This document shows positions 44,365 to 55,493 of a stretch of DNA of 64,000 bases, piece by piece. Source of the DNA: Nymphaea colorata (lineage: Eukaryota; Streptophyta; Magnoliopsida; Nymphaeales; Nymphaeaceae). Each line of letters opens with the position of its first letter. The first letter of the stretch is position 1. The stretch is from the NCBI RefSeq assembly GCF_008831285.2, contig NC_045138.2:8897205-8961204 (forward strand), in the 5' to 3' direction. The position numbers and the translations under genes are program-made. The notes beneath the pieces were generated by a model. That model was given only the letters and a program-made list of their open reading frames with translations, ran no database searches and was not told the origin of the DNA.

Positions 44365-46461
44365 TCACAGTTTACTTCTTGCATAGTGCTCCTGTCTCAT
44401 TTGATCACGCAGAACTCTCCTCAGTATCTTGTTTGAAGCAGTTCGAGGGAATTCCTCGATGACCTTAACAAAGCTAACCTGCAAAGAAAGTTGTCAAATA
44501 TATGGAGATTCTTGTGAGTGCATGTTTTCTTGACTGTAGTTTGGGTAATCAAATAAGTTGATCAGGTGCAGTTGAAAGGAAATCCTTGAAAACAAACAAA
44601 ATGTAACCTTGAATAAAGGGTTGAGATTTTTCTGGATGGCTCTCGAAAAAATTGCCTTCAGTTGATCTGGATCTGGCACTGATCCTTCTTTTGGTACAAC
44701 CACTACAGCAAGATGTTCCGGTCCACCACTGAAATGCTTAATGCTAACAGCGGCTGTTTCAAGCACACTGTCATCAGATGAGTTACAAGCACGCTCAATC
44801 TCAACTGCACTAACCTGAATCACCATGGTTAGACTTGAGACCTTTGATTTCTGATTCACTTCTTCTGTCCAAGCAACTAGAAAGAAAACTAATGCAAGTA
44901 GGAGAAAGGTACCTTGATGCCACCCAGATTCATCGTATCATCAGCTCTCCCCTGGACAACATAATAGCATCCAACTGTTCTCTGAACTATATCCCCATGC
45001 CGCCTTAGACGCTTTGCATTTGAAATCGAAACATGTAAGCACAATGAGTTTGAAAACGGACCAGACAGTATACTCACGTATTCAGGCTTTGTCAAAGATG
45101 AGGCACAAATACAGGCCCTTGTTTTTGAACATTTATGTGAACTACTTTTGATGTCTGTAGAATGAAAAACTTAATGCTGAAAAGTTACCTCACATGACCA
45201 GCAATCAAATGGAAGGAAGTTGGGCAACATAAACCAATTCTATCTTTACTAATCTGAGGATATCTATTTTAGCTTCAACTTCAGTTCTGGTTGCGTAGGG
45301 TGTGGAGGAATGTATGGGGGAAGAACAGATGAGCAGAAGAAACAAGAAAAAACATCATACCATCCCTTTGTATGTTGGCATGCCATCAAAGTAAACCTTG
45401 TCATGATCAGCATTAATCAGCCTATCACTCGCACCCATGTAGACAGGAAACAGACCCACTTCACCAACACAAGGTTGATCATCTGGCTGCCAGGATTACA
45501 CAGTGAATCCTCCTTTTTAAATTTTGCATCACAAAAAAGTGATCATGACAGCTCCAAACAAGAAAGGCCTCAAAAAGAATCTTACATATGGATTTCCATT
45601 ATCATCAAGGATAACAAAGCCTGTAGACATTGATGGCGTGCTAAATGCCCCTAATGCCTGTGGTTGCAAAACACTTCCCTGTACATAAGAAGATGCAAGT
45701 TCTGTACCACCACAACATTCAATAATTGGTCTGAAATATGCTTGCGAAGAAAGCCACAAATCATCATCAATGTTTGAAGATTCACCAGTAGAACCAAATA
45801 CCCTGAAATTTATGGAGATGTAAGCAAACATGCAAGTGTCTAGAATCATCTTGAACAACATCAAAATGCTATCTTGAACAACATCAAAATGCTACAGCTC
45901 AGGTAAAATACTTGATGCTACTCCACTCAAATCCAGTCATGCACTTAGAACTTTTCCAAGATTTCACTAAACTTGGGACTGTACCCAGCATAGTAACACC
46001 TGCATCCTGTTAATAATTGTGACTTATCTTCATGAAGATAGGGATTTGTCAAAAAAAAAATCGAAATGCAAGAATTATATATTTTACCTGCACAAATTTT
46101 CCAAATCCATGACCAAGTGGAGATCCATTATAAAGTGCAAGTGTTGCCCCAGACAAGAAACATGAAAACAACATGATTGGCCCCATTACCCAGCCCAAAT
46201 TTGTGGGCCAGCAAGCAATATCTCCAACTTTAGTATCGATATGTGCCCATGAATCTGCAGCACATCGAATAGGAGACAGCTGTGTCCATGGAATGGCTTT
46301 AGGCTCACCTGCATAATATCAGAGACATAACCTATTACACAAATGAAACAGATATAGAGACTGATATGCATGATGAATAAAAGTCACCTGTAGTTCCCGA
46401 AGAGAAAAGTATGTTAACTGTTGCATTGATTGGCATATGAACTGGAGAATATTGATCAGGC
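44365..46461 (-). CDS. AAE18: AAE17/AAE18-like acyl-activating enzyme, last eight exons
   Basis: Acyl-CoA synthetase-like adenylate-forming enzyme of plant peroxisomes (family knowledge). Exons on the minus strand: 46461-46388, 46308-46088, 46006-45912, 45802-45586, 45486-45361, 45011-44913, 44814-44608 and 44478-44365. All introns are GT-AG and the phases agree. Motifs: P-loop [17 protein letters not shown] (spans the first intron here), [29 protein letters not shown]-like [42 protein letters not shown], and the catalytic-Lys region [18 protein letters not shown]. The protein ends RSKL, a PTS1 peroxisomal signal. No stop or frameshift seen. The preceding exon is at 58707-58835, beyond an intron filled by copia H. 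Confidence 0.88.
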
Positions 46462-46480
46462 CTGTTGGCATCATGAAACA

Positions 46481-46673
46481 TGTTACGACCAGAGAGAGAG
46501 AACGTTCAAAAATTGTCATTAACGTAACCCTAATCTCAAAGATAAAAGAGATTAGGGCTGGCAGTAACCAGAATTACAATGTCAGTCCAACTAAAATAAG
46601 ATAACAGTAAAAGACACATTTCAACTTCCTAATATTCAGAATAACTCAAACCGACAGTCAAATATATTTAACA
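46481..46673 (-). repeat. Copia-H 3' LTR
   Basis: 193 bp. It is followed (in plus-strand order) by the complement of the purine tract GCTTGAGAGGGAG. About 20 bp separate it from the exon acceptor at 46462. Confidence 0.9.
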
Positions 46674-46924
46674 CTCCCTCTCAAGCTAGAGCATAGATAT
46701 CAACCATGCTCAACTTGTTATATCCTCTCAAGAAATCTCCTATGGGAAGAGCCTTGGTAAAAATATCAGTTGTCTGATCTTTAGAAGAAACATGAATAGT
46801 ACTAATAACTCCTTCTTGTACCAAGTTCCGAATATAATGACAATCCACTTCAATGTGTTTCATCCTCATGAAAAACAGGGTTGTTTGCAATATAGGTTGC
46901 TGCCCTGTTATCACAATACACCTT
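46674..46924 (-). pseudogene. Copia-H RNase H C-terminus
   Basis: Minus strand: VYCDNRAATYIANNP-like text, KHIEVDCHYIRNLVQEGVIS, TIHVSSKDQTTDIFTKAL, and LSMVDIYALA then stop, the end of a copia RNase H. Small frame disturbance near 46870. Copia-F is inserted at 46925 within the metal-binding CDN region. Confidence 0.8.
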
Positions 46925-47192
46925 TGTAGAAACACGAACCACAAGGAGAGAGCAGAGAAAGCACACACAATATACGTGGAAAACCACGGGAAAGCTCTGA
47001 CCTAGGGGCAAACCGCAACCCTAGGAGAGAGAAAATTATATTCACTTAACTCAACAATTACATGTAAGTGAAGAATATATAGGAGGGAGAGAAAGAGTGC
47101 CGCCTAGGGTACCGAGCCCACCTCGGTATCCGTGCCTCCATAGGACCGGGTCTAGATATGGACCCGGTTCCCCATTACAATATATTCTAACA
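46925..47192 (-). repeat. Copia-F 3' LTR
   Basis: 268 bp, TGTTAGAATATA...GTTTCTACA on the minus strand, with purine tract CTTGAGGGGGAG before it. No 5' partner in the window. Confidence 0.85.
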
Positions 47193-48935
47193 CTCCCCCT
47201 CAAGCTTGGCATACATGTCAAACATGCCAAGCTTGCTAACATTTTTCTCAAATTGAGATGTACATAAAGATTTAGTTAAGACATCCGCAACTTGATCTTC
47301 AGACTTCATATAGGGCAGAATCAACTCCTTTGAATCTATGCGTTCCCGTATGAAGTGGCGATCGATCTCCACATGTTTGGTCCTGTCGTGCATGACCGGA
47401 TTATTTGCCAAGTTAATAGCAGACTTGTTGTCACCATACAACCTCATCTTCTCTTCCATTTTAACCCCAATATCTGCTAAAAGAATTTTGAGCCATAACA
47501 TCTCTGTAACCCCCATAGCAACCGCCCTATATTCAGCCTTAGCACTGGACCTGGAACAAACTTCTTGTCGTTTACTTCTCCAGACCACAAGGTTACCTCC
47601 AAGAAAGATGCAGTATCCTGTGGTAGACCTCCTAGTATCTGTGCATCCTGCCCAGTCGGCATCAGAGTATCCTTCAATGCTTAGTCGATCTTGTCGAGTG
47701 TAGAGCAGTCCTTTCCCTGGGTCATTCTTTAAGTATCCCAATACTCTTTCAGCACTTTTCCAATGACGATCAGTAGGGGCATGCATAAACTGACTTAACA
47801 CACCCACAGCATACGTAATATCTGGGCGAGTAAGAGTGAGATAAATAAGTTTACCAACCAGCCGCTGATACCTCCCTTTTCCTTCCTCATCCAAGATAGT
47901 CCCAGATTTGATACTTATCCTTGTGCTAGACTCCATTGGGGTAAGAAAGGGCCTGCATCCCAGTTTACCTGTCTCTTTCAGAAGATCCAAAGTGTATTTT
48001 CTTTGGCTCATAACAAGCCCAGTCTCAGCGATCTCAATTCCCAAGAAATACCTTAGTTTACCCAGATCTTTGAGATCGAATTCTGCAGCTAACGTTTCTT
48101 TCATCTTCCTTTTTTCCCTTTCGTCGTCACCTGTGACAATCATATCATCAACATATACAAGTAGAAGGCTCACCAAACCATTTCTCTGCTTGATGAAGAG
48201 GGTGTGATCACCATTTCCCTGTTTATACCCATTAGTCTTCATAACAACCCTTAGTCTTTCAAACCAAGCTCTAGGAGACTGCTTGAGACCATACAAAGCT
48301 TTCTTGAGATAGCAACACTTCCCGTTCCGAGCATATCCAGGCGGCATGCTCATATAGACTTCTTCCTCAAGGTGACCATTCAAGAAGGTGTTCTTGACAT
48401 CCAGTTGGTCCATGCTCCACTTCTTTTGCACTGCAAGAGCTAAGATGACCCTTACGGTCTTCAGTTTCGCCACAGGAGCAAACGTCTCAAGATAGTCAAT
48501 CCCATATTTCTGGCTAAACCCTTTAGCAACAAGACGAGCTTTATAGCGTTCTACAGTGCCATCAGGTTTGTACTTCACAATAAACACCCACTTGGAACCA
48601 ACTAAGTGAGTTCCCTTGGGGATATCAACAACCTCCCACGTTTTGTTCTTTTCCAAGGCGTCCATCTCCTCTGTCATAGCCTGTAGCCATTTAGGATCCT
48701 TCCTGGCATCTTCCACTGACCTGGGAATAACAGCCATAGATAAAGAGGTAACAAAGCACTTGTAGTCTTTACTGAGTTTTGCATATGAAACAAATCTCTG
48801 AATAGGATGAGAAGTACATGACCTGGTGCCCTTGCGCAGGGCTATGGGAAGTTCTTCATTCATTGGACTTGGATCATCCGGGGAGGTCACAAGATTGGGA
48901 AGATTGGGATTGGTAACATCAACGTCTTCCATCAC
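47187..48935 (-). CDS. Copia-F RT-RNase H (582-codon open fragment)
   Basis: Open through RT and RNase [75 protein letters not shown], catalytic LVYVDDMIVTGDD (about residue 265), LGKLRYFLGIEIAETG, RNase H YSDADWAGCTDTRRSTTGY, SRSSAKAEYRAVAMG, YGDNKSAINLANNP (the CDN Cys is Gly here) and the end MFDMYAKLEGEC. It is the C-terminal third of a polyprotein. Gag, protease and integrase are lost at the Copia-D junction (48989). The first ATG is a formal start only. Confidence 0.88.
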   Translation of the reverse strand: MMEDVDVTNPNLPNLVTSPDDPSPMNEELPIALRKGTRSCTSHPIQRFVSYAKLSKDYKCFVTSLSMAVIPRSVEDARKDPKWLQAMTEEMDALEKNKTWEVVDIPKGTHLVGSKWVFIVKYKPDGTVERYKARLVAKGFSQKYGIDYLETFAPVAKLKTVRVILALAVQKKWSMDQLDVKNTFLNGHLEEEVYMSMPPGYARNGKCCYLKKALYGLKQSPRAWFERLRVVMKTNGYKQGNGDHTLFIKQRNGLVSLLLVYVDDMIVTGDDEREKRKMKETLAAEFDLKDLGKLRYFLGIEIAETGLVMSQRKYTLDLLKETGKLGCRPFLTPMESSTRISIKSGTILDEEGKGRYQRLVGKLIYLTLTRPDITYAVGVLSQFMHAPTDRHWKSAERVLGYLKNDPGKGLLYTRQDRLSIEGYSDADWAGCTDTRRSTTGYCIFLGGNLVVWRSKRQEVCSRSSAKAEYRAVAMGVTEMLWLKILLADIGVKMEEKMRLYGDNKSAINLANNPVMHDRTKHVEIDRHFIRERIDSKELILPYMKSEDQVADVLTKSLCTSQFEKNVSKLGMFDMYAKLEGEC

Positions 48936-48989
48936 ATCCTTCTTCTTTCTGCTGTAAACCTAACCAAATAGGTGACCTCGAGACTGTTC

Positions 48990-49285
48990 TGTTAAGTCTG
49001 TACGTATAAGTGTAAGGGGATCGGGTCTGTTCAGACCCGATCCACTTCGTTTTTATGTCTTCACGTCTAAGTGGTGGCACCTCTTGTAATTACTTCATGT
49101 TTTATTCCTCTTTTTGTTGTAACCTAATTAGGTTTATGTTTTAATAATAAAGATCAAGCATCGTGTGGCTGCATTGGCCGCCGGTTCTCTTACCTTCATT
49201 GCCTTCTTCTATTCTCTATTCTCCATCCTCCTTATTTTCAGACGGAGAGACGTGATTCGGTGATGTATTAGTGAAGATTCTAACA
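48990..49285 (+). repeat. Copia-D 5' LTR
   Basis: 296 bp from TGTTAAGTCTG to ATTCTAACA, followed by primer site TGGTATCAGAGC at 49286-49297. Distantly similar to the K/L LTR family. It cuts Copia-F. Confidence 0.88.
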
Positions 49286-49955
49286 TGGTATCAGAGCCAG
49301 GTTACATCGTCCTCCGGTGAGTGATTTCTTCTTGGAGTATTCTGTCCTAAATCTTATTTTCTACCGTGGTTATCCTCAAACTCTGTTTCTGCCCTTAATC
49401 CCACGATTTGCCCTAATTTCTGTTGCCCTAAATTCTGTTTTTTCGCCCTAAGCCACACGGTTTGCCCTCATTTGCCCTAATTTGCCCTAATTTCTGTCGT
49501 GACCTCTAAAATTCTGCCCAAATCGTCTGTTCTAATCCACTTTTTCAATCATGGACCAGCCGGCTCCCTCTCTTCTATCCTCTAGTTTTCTCTCACAACT
49601 CATCTCTCAAAAACTGAACCATAGTAATTATTTGACTTGGAAACGCCAAATTGTCCCATTTATTAAGAGCCATAGACTGTATGGGCACATCGATGGGACT
49701 ACTCCAGCACCTCCAAAGTATGTTAACCGTGAAATAAAGAAGACAGTCGTGGGAGATAAAGGTGCTGGGGCCTCGGCTGGAAGTGAAATCAGTTTTGAAT
49801 ATGAAACTCTTCCTGAGAGCAATCCCGAATATGAAGTTTGGCTGGCTCACGACCAGTCTCTTGTTGCTTATATCACTTCTACCTTGTCAGAGGAGGTATT
49901 GGGAGGTATTGATGATGATTTAACTGCCCTAGAGTTGTGGTCTACCCTTGCTACA

Positions 49956-50203
49956 TGTAGAAATACGAAAAGAAGAAGACGAAGAGAAACAATGATCACG
50001 ATGTAACGTGGAAAACCCTCAACACGAGAGAGAAAAAACCACGAATGAGGAGGAATTGGTGCCCACTAGCAGCCAGACTCTCTCTCTCTTAATATTATCA
50101 TTAACACTTAAGGATTAGGGTTACATGACTTAAGTAGAGCCCAAAACGGGCTACAAGGCAGGTCGGGTATGGATCCGGACCCGAAACACACAATCTATCA
50201 ACA
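49956..50203 (-). repeat. Copia-C 3' LTR
   Basis: 248 bp, TGTTGATAGATTG...TATTTCTACA on the minus strand. Confidence 0.93.
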
Positions 50204-53200
50204 CTCCCCCTCAAGTTGGGCATACATATCAAACATGCTCAACTTGGATACATTCCTCTCAAATGAAGCTAAAGGAAGAGCTTTCGTCAGAACATCAGCA
50301 GTTTGGTCTTCAGACTTCATTTAAGGTAAGATCAACTCTTTCGCATCAATCCTTTCCCGAATGAAGTGACGATCAATTTCAACATGTTTTGTTCTGTCGT
50401 GAAGAACAAGGTTGTTGGCTAAGTTGATTGCAGACTTGTTATCACAGTACATCTTCATAGGTCCTTCAATCTCTATTCCAATGTCAGTCAACAATATCTT
50501 CAACCATAATAACTCTGACACTCCCATAGCAACTGCCCTATATTCTGCCTCTGCACTGGATCTAGAGCAAAAATCCTGTCTCTTGCTCCTCCATACAACA
50601 AGGTTTCCTCCCAAGTAGACACAGTACCCTGTAGTGGATCGTCTGGTATCACCACAACCTGCCCAATCCGCATCAGAATAGCCCTCGATTTCCACAGTCT
50701 CTTGTTTCACATACAGGAGTCCCTTACCAGGATTTTTCTTCAGGTAGCATAGCACTCTGTCCACAGCCTTCAGATGTGCATCGGTTGGCGCATGCATGAA
50801 TTGGCTCAAAACATTCACCGCAAAGGTGATATCAGGTCTCGTGAGGGTAAGATAAATTAGCTTCCCAACCAAACGTTGATATCTTCCCTTGTCTTCTTCA
50901 CAGAGAGGCTCTCCATCTCTAAGACTCAACTTGTGCCCAGTGTCAAAAGGGGTAGGAGTAGGTCTACATCCCAATTTACCAGTTTCTTCCAGCAGATCTA
51001 ATGTATATTTCCTTTGGTTTAGTACAAGGCCAGTACTAGACCTAGCAACCTCCATACCAAGAAAATACCTTAGCTTGCCAAGATCTTTGAGGTCGAATTC
51101 TGTAGCCAGTAACCCTTTTAGCTTGATAATCTCCTCCTCATCATCTCCAGTAACAATCATGTCATCTACGTAGACGAGCAGGAGAGTAACCCTGCTCTCC
51201 TTCTTCTTCACAAACAGAGTATGATCTCCATTTCCTTGTTTGTATCCATGACGTATCATCACTCTTCTCAGTCGTTCAAACCACGCTCTGGGCGATTGCT
51301 TAAGGCCATACAAGGCCTTTTTCAGCTTACAACACTTTTCTGGTTCTTCATATCCTGGAGGCATATGCATATATACTTCTTCTTCGAGGTCACCATTGAG
51401 GAATGCATTCTTAACATCCAGTTGATACATCTTCCACTCCTTCATCACAGCTAGGGATATAACCACCCTCACAGTCTTCATTTTCGCAACAGGAGCAAAG
51501 GTTTCCAAGTAATCAATTCCATATTTCTGGCTAAACCCCTTGGCCACAAGTCGAGCTTTATATCTTTCAACACTCCCATCTGGTTTGTACTTGATGGTAT
51601 ACACCCATTTGGATCCAACTAGGTGAGCGACTTCAGGAATCTTCACCACTTCCCATGTCAAGTTTCTTCTTAGGGCATCTATTTCTTCTTTCATTGCATC
51701 AGCCCACTTGGAGTCACTTTGAGCTTCAGCGACAGTCCTGGGAATCACAGCCAAAGAGAGAGTAGAAACAAAGCACTTGTAATCTTTCCCAAGTCTGGAA
51801 TAAGAAACAAAATTACCAATGGGGTGTTGAGTACATGACCTGACACCCTTTCTCAGGACAATGGGAAGATCGTCATTCTTCTTTTCAACCTCATCATGAG
51901 TCTCCACGGTCTCCTTGGTAGGACTTGGTTCATCCAGGGAAGGAGTGGCATTGGGATTGGAAGTAGATCTAGCATCACAAGTCATCACCTCTGTCCGAGT
52001 ACCTCGTCTAGAGTAGAACTGTCCAAACAACTGAGGGCCTTCCTTCTCAATGCTATTGTCACCCCTTTCCTCCTTCTCAGGCACATCAACAGTATTAAGT
52101 GATTCTGCTTTCTTGTAGTCCAAAAAATCTATAAACTGAAGTTCCTGTCTCTGAGAATACTCTTCCCTGCCCACAGACTGCTCCCCCTGAAGAGGATTCG
52201 CACCAAAGTAAGAGGCATGTTCCAAGAAGGTAACATCCCTCGTAACATAAGCTCGACCAGTAATAGGATCAATACATTTGTATCTTTTTTGAGTAGGGGA
52301 GTATCCAACAAAGACACCTTTGATAGACCTAGGATCAAGTTTCTTGACATTTGGACTGTGATCATGGATAAAACATACACAACCAAAAACACGAGGAGGA
52401 AGAAGAAATGGTGGACGACTGCTAGGAAGCAACGAGTGGGGAGTCCTACCATTCAAAACACGACTGGGCATGCGGTTAATAAGATAGGCACTAATAAGAA
52501 CTGCATCACCCCAATAGTGTTTAGGAAGATTTCTCTGAAACAAAAGAGCCCTGGTGACATTAAGAAGTTGACGATTTTTCCTTTCAGCTACCCCATTTTG
52601 AGGGGGGGTGTAACTACAGGATGTCTCGTGAACAATCCCCCGTTGTCTAAGAAACTCCTCAACAGGCTGACACATGTACTCACGGGCATTATCGGACCTA
52701 AAAGTTTTAACATTCGCACCATACTGGGTATGCACAAGAAGAATAAATGTCTCTATGATGCGAGGAACCTCGCTGCGGTCTTTTAACAAGTATATAAATG
52801 TTGCACGAGAGAAATCATCAATGAAAGTGATAAAATACTGGAAACCTTGACGGGTATGAATGCCCGAAGGTCCCCATACATCAGAGTGAATCAGGGAAAA
52901 AACTTCATTAGCACAACTAGAAGAAAGAGGGTACGAAGCCCTCACATGTTTGGCAAACTGACAAACATCACAAGAAATGGAAGACAAATCAAAGGAGGAA
53001 CACAAGTCTGGAAACAAATGTTTCAAAATCCCAAAAGGTAAATGCCCAAAACGTTCATGCCAGTACATAAAAGACTGAAGACAATCTTCTCTTCTCTTAT
53101 CTGTCTTGCAGATCGCTGTCAACAGAGCAGTAGCCACACGTATGGGAAGACGATATAATCCATTAGAAGCTAAACCAATCCCAATCCTCTTCCCTGTCAC

Positions 53201-54529
53201 CAAGTCCTGCAAAACACAACGATCGGCAGAGAATATAAGTTCACAATTCAATTCTTTAGTAAGTCTACTGACTGATAAGAGATTTAAAGGAAACTGGGGA
53301 ACATGTAAAGCGCCCTGCACATGAAATTTGTCCAACAAGGACAGAGTGCCTTCGCCTGCCACACAGGTAGAGGAACCATCTGCAAGAGAAACACGTTCCT
53401 TTCCCGAGGACAACTTATACTCATGAAACAATTTTGGATTACCTGTCATGTGATGAGTAGCACCACTATCGACAATCCATTCCCCCACAGAAGAGTTACC
53501 TTGATTGCCAATAACCGCGAGAGCATGATTAGCTGTAGTTCCCTCTGAGGTCTCAATCTTGTTGACATCGATCCTGCCCAAATAAGCCCTTAATTCACGA
53601 AGCTGGTCAGCAGAAATGGAGACTTTTTCTCCACTGGATGCTTGCACCTCAGACACAGGCGTTCTCCCAATCGAAGATCTCCCTTTGTTTCCCTTCTTTT
53701 CTGGATGAAGATCCCAACAATAATCCACGGTGTGACCTGTCTTCTTGCAGTGAGTGCACCGGCGAAGGGATCTAGACGGGCCGCCAGGACCACGACTCAC
53801 GAGAGCGGATCTCTCGTTATAGGGCACAAGTTCCTTCTTCCTGTCTTTTGTAACAAGCCTCCTCTGTTCTTCCGCTTCAATACAGGAGTACACATCTTCA
53901 ATACTGGACACCTCCCCTGAATTCAGAATCTGGCTTCGAACACCTTCAAACTCATCATTTAAACCTGCTAAAAATAGGAACACCCTGTTTTCCCATTCAT
54001 AAGCAACATAGAGCGCCTGATCATGGGGACAATGCCAAGGAATATCAGAATGATAGTCAAGCTCTTCCCACTTGGCTTTCAAAGCTCCATAGTACTCTGC
54101 AACAGACGAGTTCCCTTGTCGAATGCCATAGACTGTCTTCATTACTTGGTAAGTACGAATTGCGGTCTTCTTTTGGCCATACATTTGCTCGAGGACCACC
54201 CACATGTTTCTAGCAGTCTTCTTTCGAAGGATAAGGGGCTGAATATCGGCGGAAACGGAATTGACAATCCAAGTTTTCACTTGATTATTCTCAAGAAACC
54301 AAGTATGCCACACATCACTTGTTCTTGCTGGTTCGGGGTTGCTCCCATCAATATAGGCCATGCGACCACGGCCAGCAATCCCCATAGTCATAGCAGGCGA
54401 CCACGAGAAGTAATTCTCCTTGGTGAGGCGAAGAGTGATGACCTGCATGGGAACATTCTCAGTTCTAAAAGCCCCTATTTCAGTGGGATTGGTGTTGACG
54501 GTTGACGAGGAAGAGGCTGCCATAATCAC
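50204..54529 (-). CDS. Copia-C gag-pol polyprotein with one premature stop
   Basis: Open from ATG at 54529 for 1402 codons to a stop at 50321. In order: UBN2-type gag (residues 30-230), knuckle CTHCKKTGHTVDYCWDLHPE (about 260), protease WIVDSGATHHMTGNP (about 355), integrase finger WHERFGH (about 490) and core (560-720, with FRSDNAREYM and PPQNGVAERKN), RT with YVDD near 1119, and RNase H with YSDADWAGC near 1289. The frame should continue through the LTR-proximal MYAQLEGEC tail, as in Copia-B and F. Instead PYMKSEDQ has become P-stop-MKSEDQ at about 50321-50323 (TAT to TAA), removing the last 40 or so residues. Confidence 0.95.
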
Positions 54530-55176
54530 AGACCAGTCTAGCTACGGGAGAAGCCCAGTGGGCAGCAAGGGCAGCAGGGAGCAACAGCACAATACAACAC
54601 CAAAAAAAAAGGCAGAGAGCAGGCAACGGACAAAACGGAGAACGCCTAAACCTCACCGGCGGAAGAGACAGCAACAGAGAGGCAGCGCCGGAGAGAAAAA
54701 AAAACGAGGCAGAGCGGCGCGGCGCTGGGCGGAAACAGACCGCCGGAACCTGGCAGAGCGGCGCAACGGCGGAAGCAGACCGCCGGAACCAGGCAGAGCG
54801 GCGCGGCGCTGGGCGGAAATAAACCGCCGGAACCAGGCAGAGCGGCGCGGCGCCGGAAAAAAGGCACAGCGGTGGGCGATGCGTCGGTTGACAGAGAGGA
54901 ACGCCGCTGGACAGGGCGTCGCTGGGCGGAAGCGGCTGAACAGGAACGGCGCTGATCAGGGCGGCGCTGGGCGGAGACGGCGGCGGGGCGACAGACGAAG
55001 CCCGGGCACGAGCGTCGGGCACAGGCGTCGGACGAAGCTCGGGCACGGGTGATGAACAGTGTCGGGCGAGACGATGAACAGTGCCGGGCGAGTCAATGAA
55101 CAGTGCCAGGCGAATCCTCCTCCAACACGGGCAAAAGACAAACCAGAAACGCCGGAACTTCACGGCTCTGATACCA
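54530..55176 (-). promoter_or_regulatory. Copia-C leader with GC-rich tandem repeats and primer site
   Basis: The primer site is at 55176-55164. Between about 54715 and 54870 a unit with GCCGGAACCAGGCAGAGCGG recurs three times at spacings of about 40-60 bp. A long minus-strand frame here is proline/alanine-rich and results from the repeats. It is probably leader, not protein. Confidence 0.7.
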
Positions 55177-55424
55177 TGTAGAAATACGAAAAGAAGAAGA
55201 CGAAGAGAAACAATGATCACGATGTAACGTGGAAAACCCTCAACACGAGGGAGAAAAAACCACGAATGAGGAGGAGTTGGTGCCCACTAGCAGCCAGACT
55301 CTCTCTCTCTTAATATTATCATTAACACTTAAGGATTAGGGTTACATGACATAAGTAGAGCCCAAAACGGGCTACAAGGCGGGTCGGGTATGGATCCGGA
55401 CCCGAAACACACAATCTATCAACA
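55177..55424 (-). repeat. Copia-C 5' LTR
   Basis: 248 bp. It differs from the 3' LTR at four positions that I can count. Confidence 0.93.
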
Positions 55425-55493
55425 CTACAACATATTCTCAAGTCTCGGAAGCACGTTTTCTACAATCAAGAAGGCAATTTCAGGATATCAAGC

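Larger units (their letters stand above)
49956..55424 (-). mobile_element. Copia-C, nearly intact Ty1/copia element
   Basis: LTRs 49956-50203 and 55177-55424 (248 bp each) are flanked by CTACA (49951-49955 and 55425-55429). I count four LTR differences. A perfect primer site TGGTATCAGAGCC lies at 55176 downward and a purine tract before 50203. One open frame covers gag to RNase H with a single premature stop near the end. This is among the youngest insertions in the window and the last one in the H/F/D stack. Confidence 0.95.
49286..55493 (+). pseudogene. Copia-D leader and gag, split by Copia-C and then truncated
   Basis: The leader has repeated TGCCCTAATTT motifs. Gag starts at 49551 (MDQPAPSLLSSSFL). 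It contains LNHSNYLTWKRQIVPFIKSH, EVWLAHDQSLVAYITSTLSE and DDDLTALELWSTLAT, where Copia-C is inserted at 49956. It resumes after 55429 with TYSQVSEARFLQ and RRQFQDIK, as in Copia-L. At about 55493 the match ends and Copia-E sequence begins, so the rest of Copia-D is missing. Removing Copia-C and one CTACA restores the reading frame. Confidence 0.82.

Noticed and set aside
54480-55220. 246-codon minus-strand frame and the 210-codon plus-strand frame opposite it
   Set aside because: They cover the GC-rich tandem leader of Copia-C, and repeats explain their length. Kept only as a leader observation.
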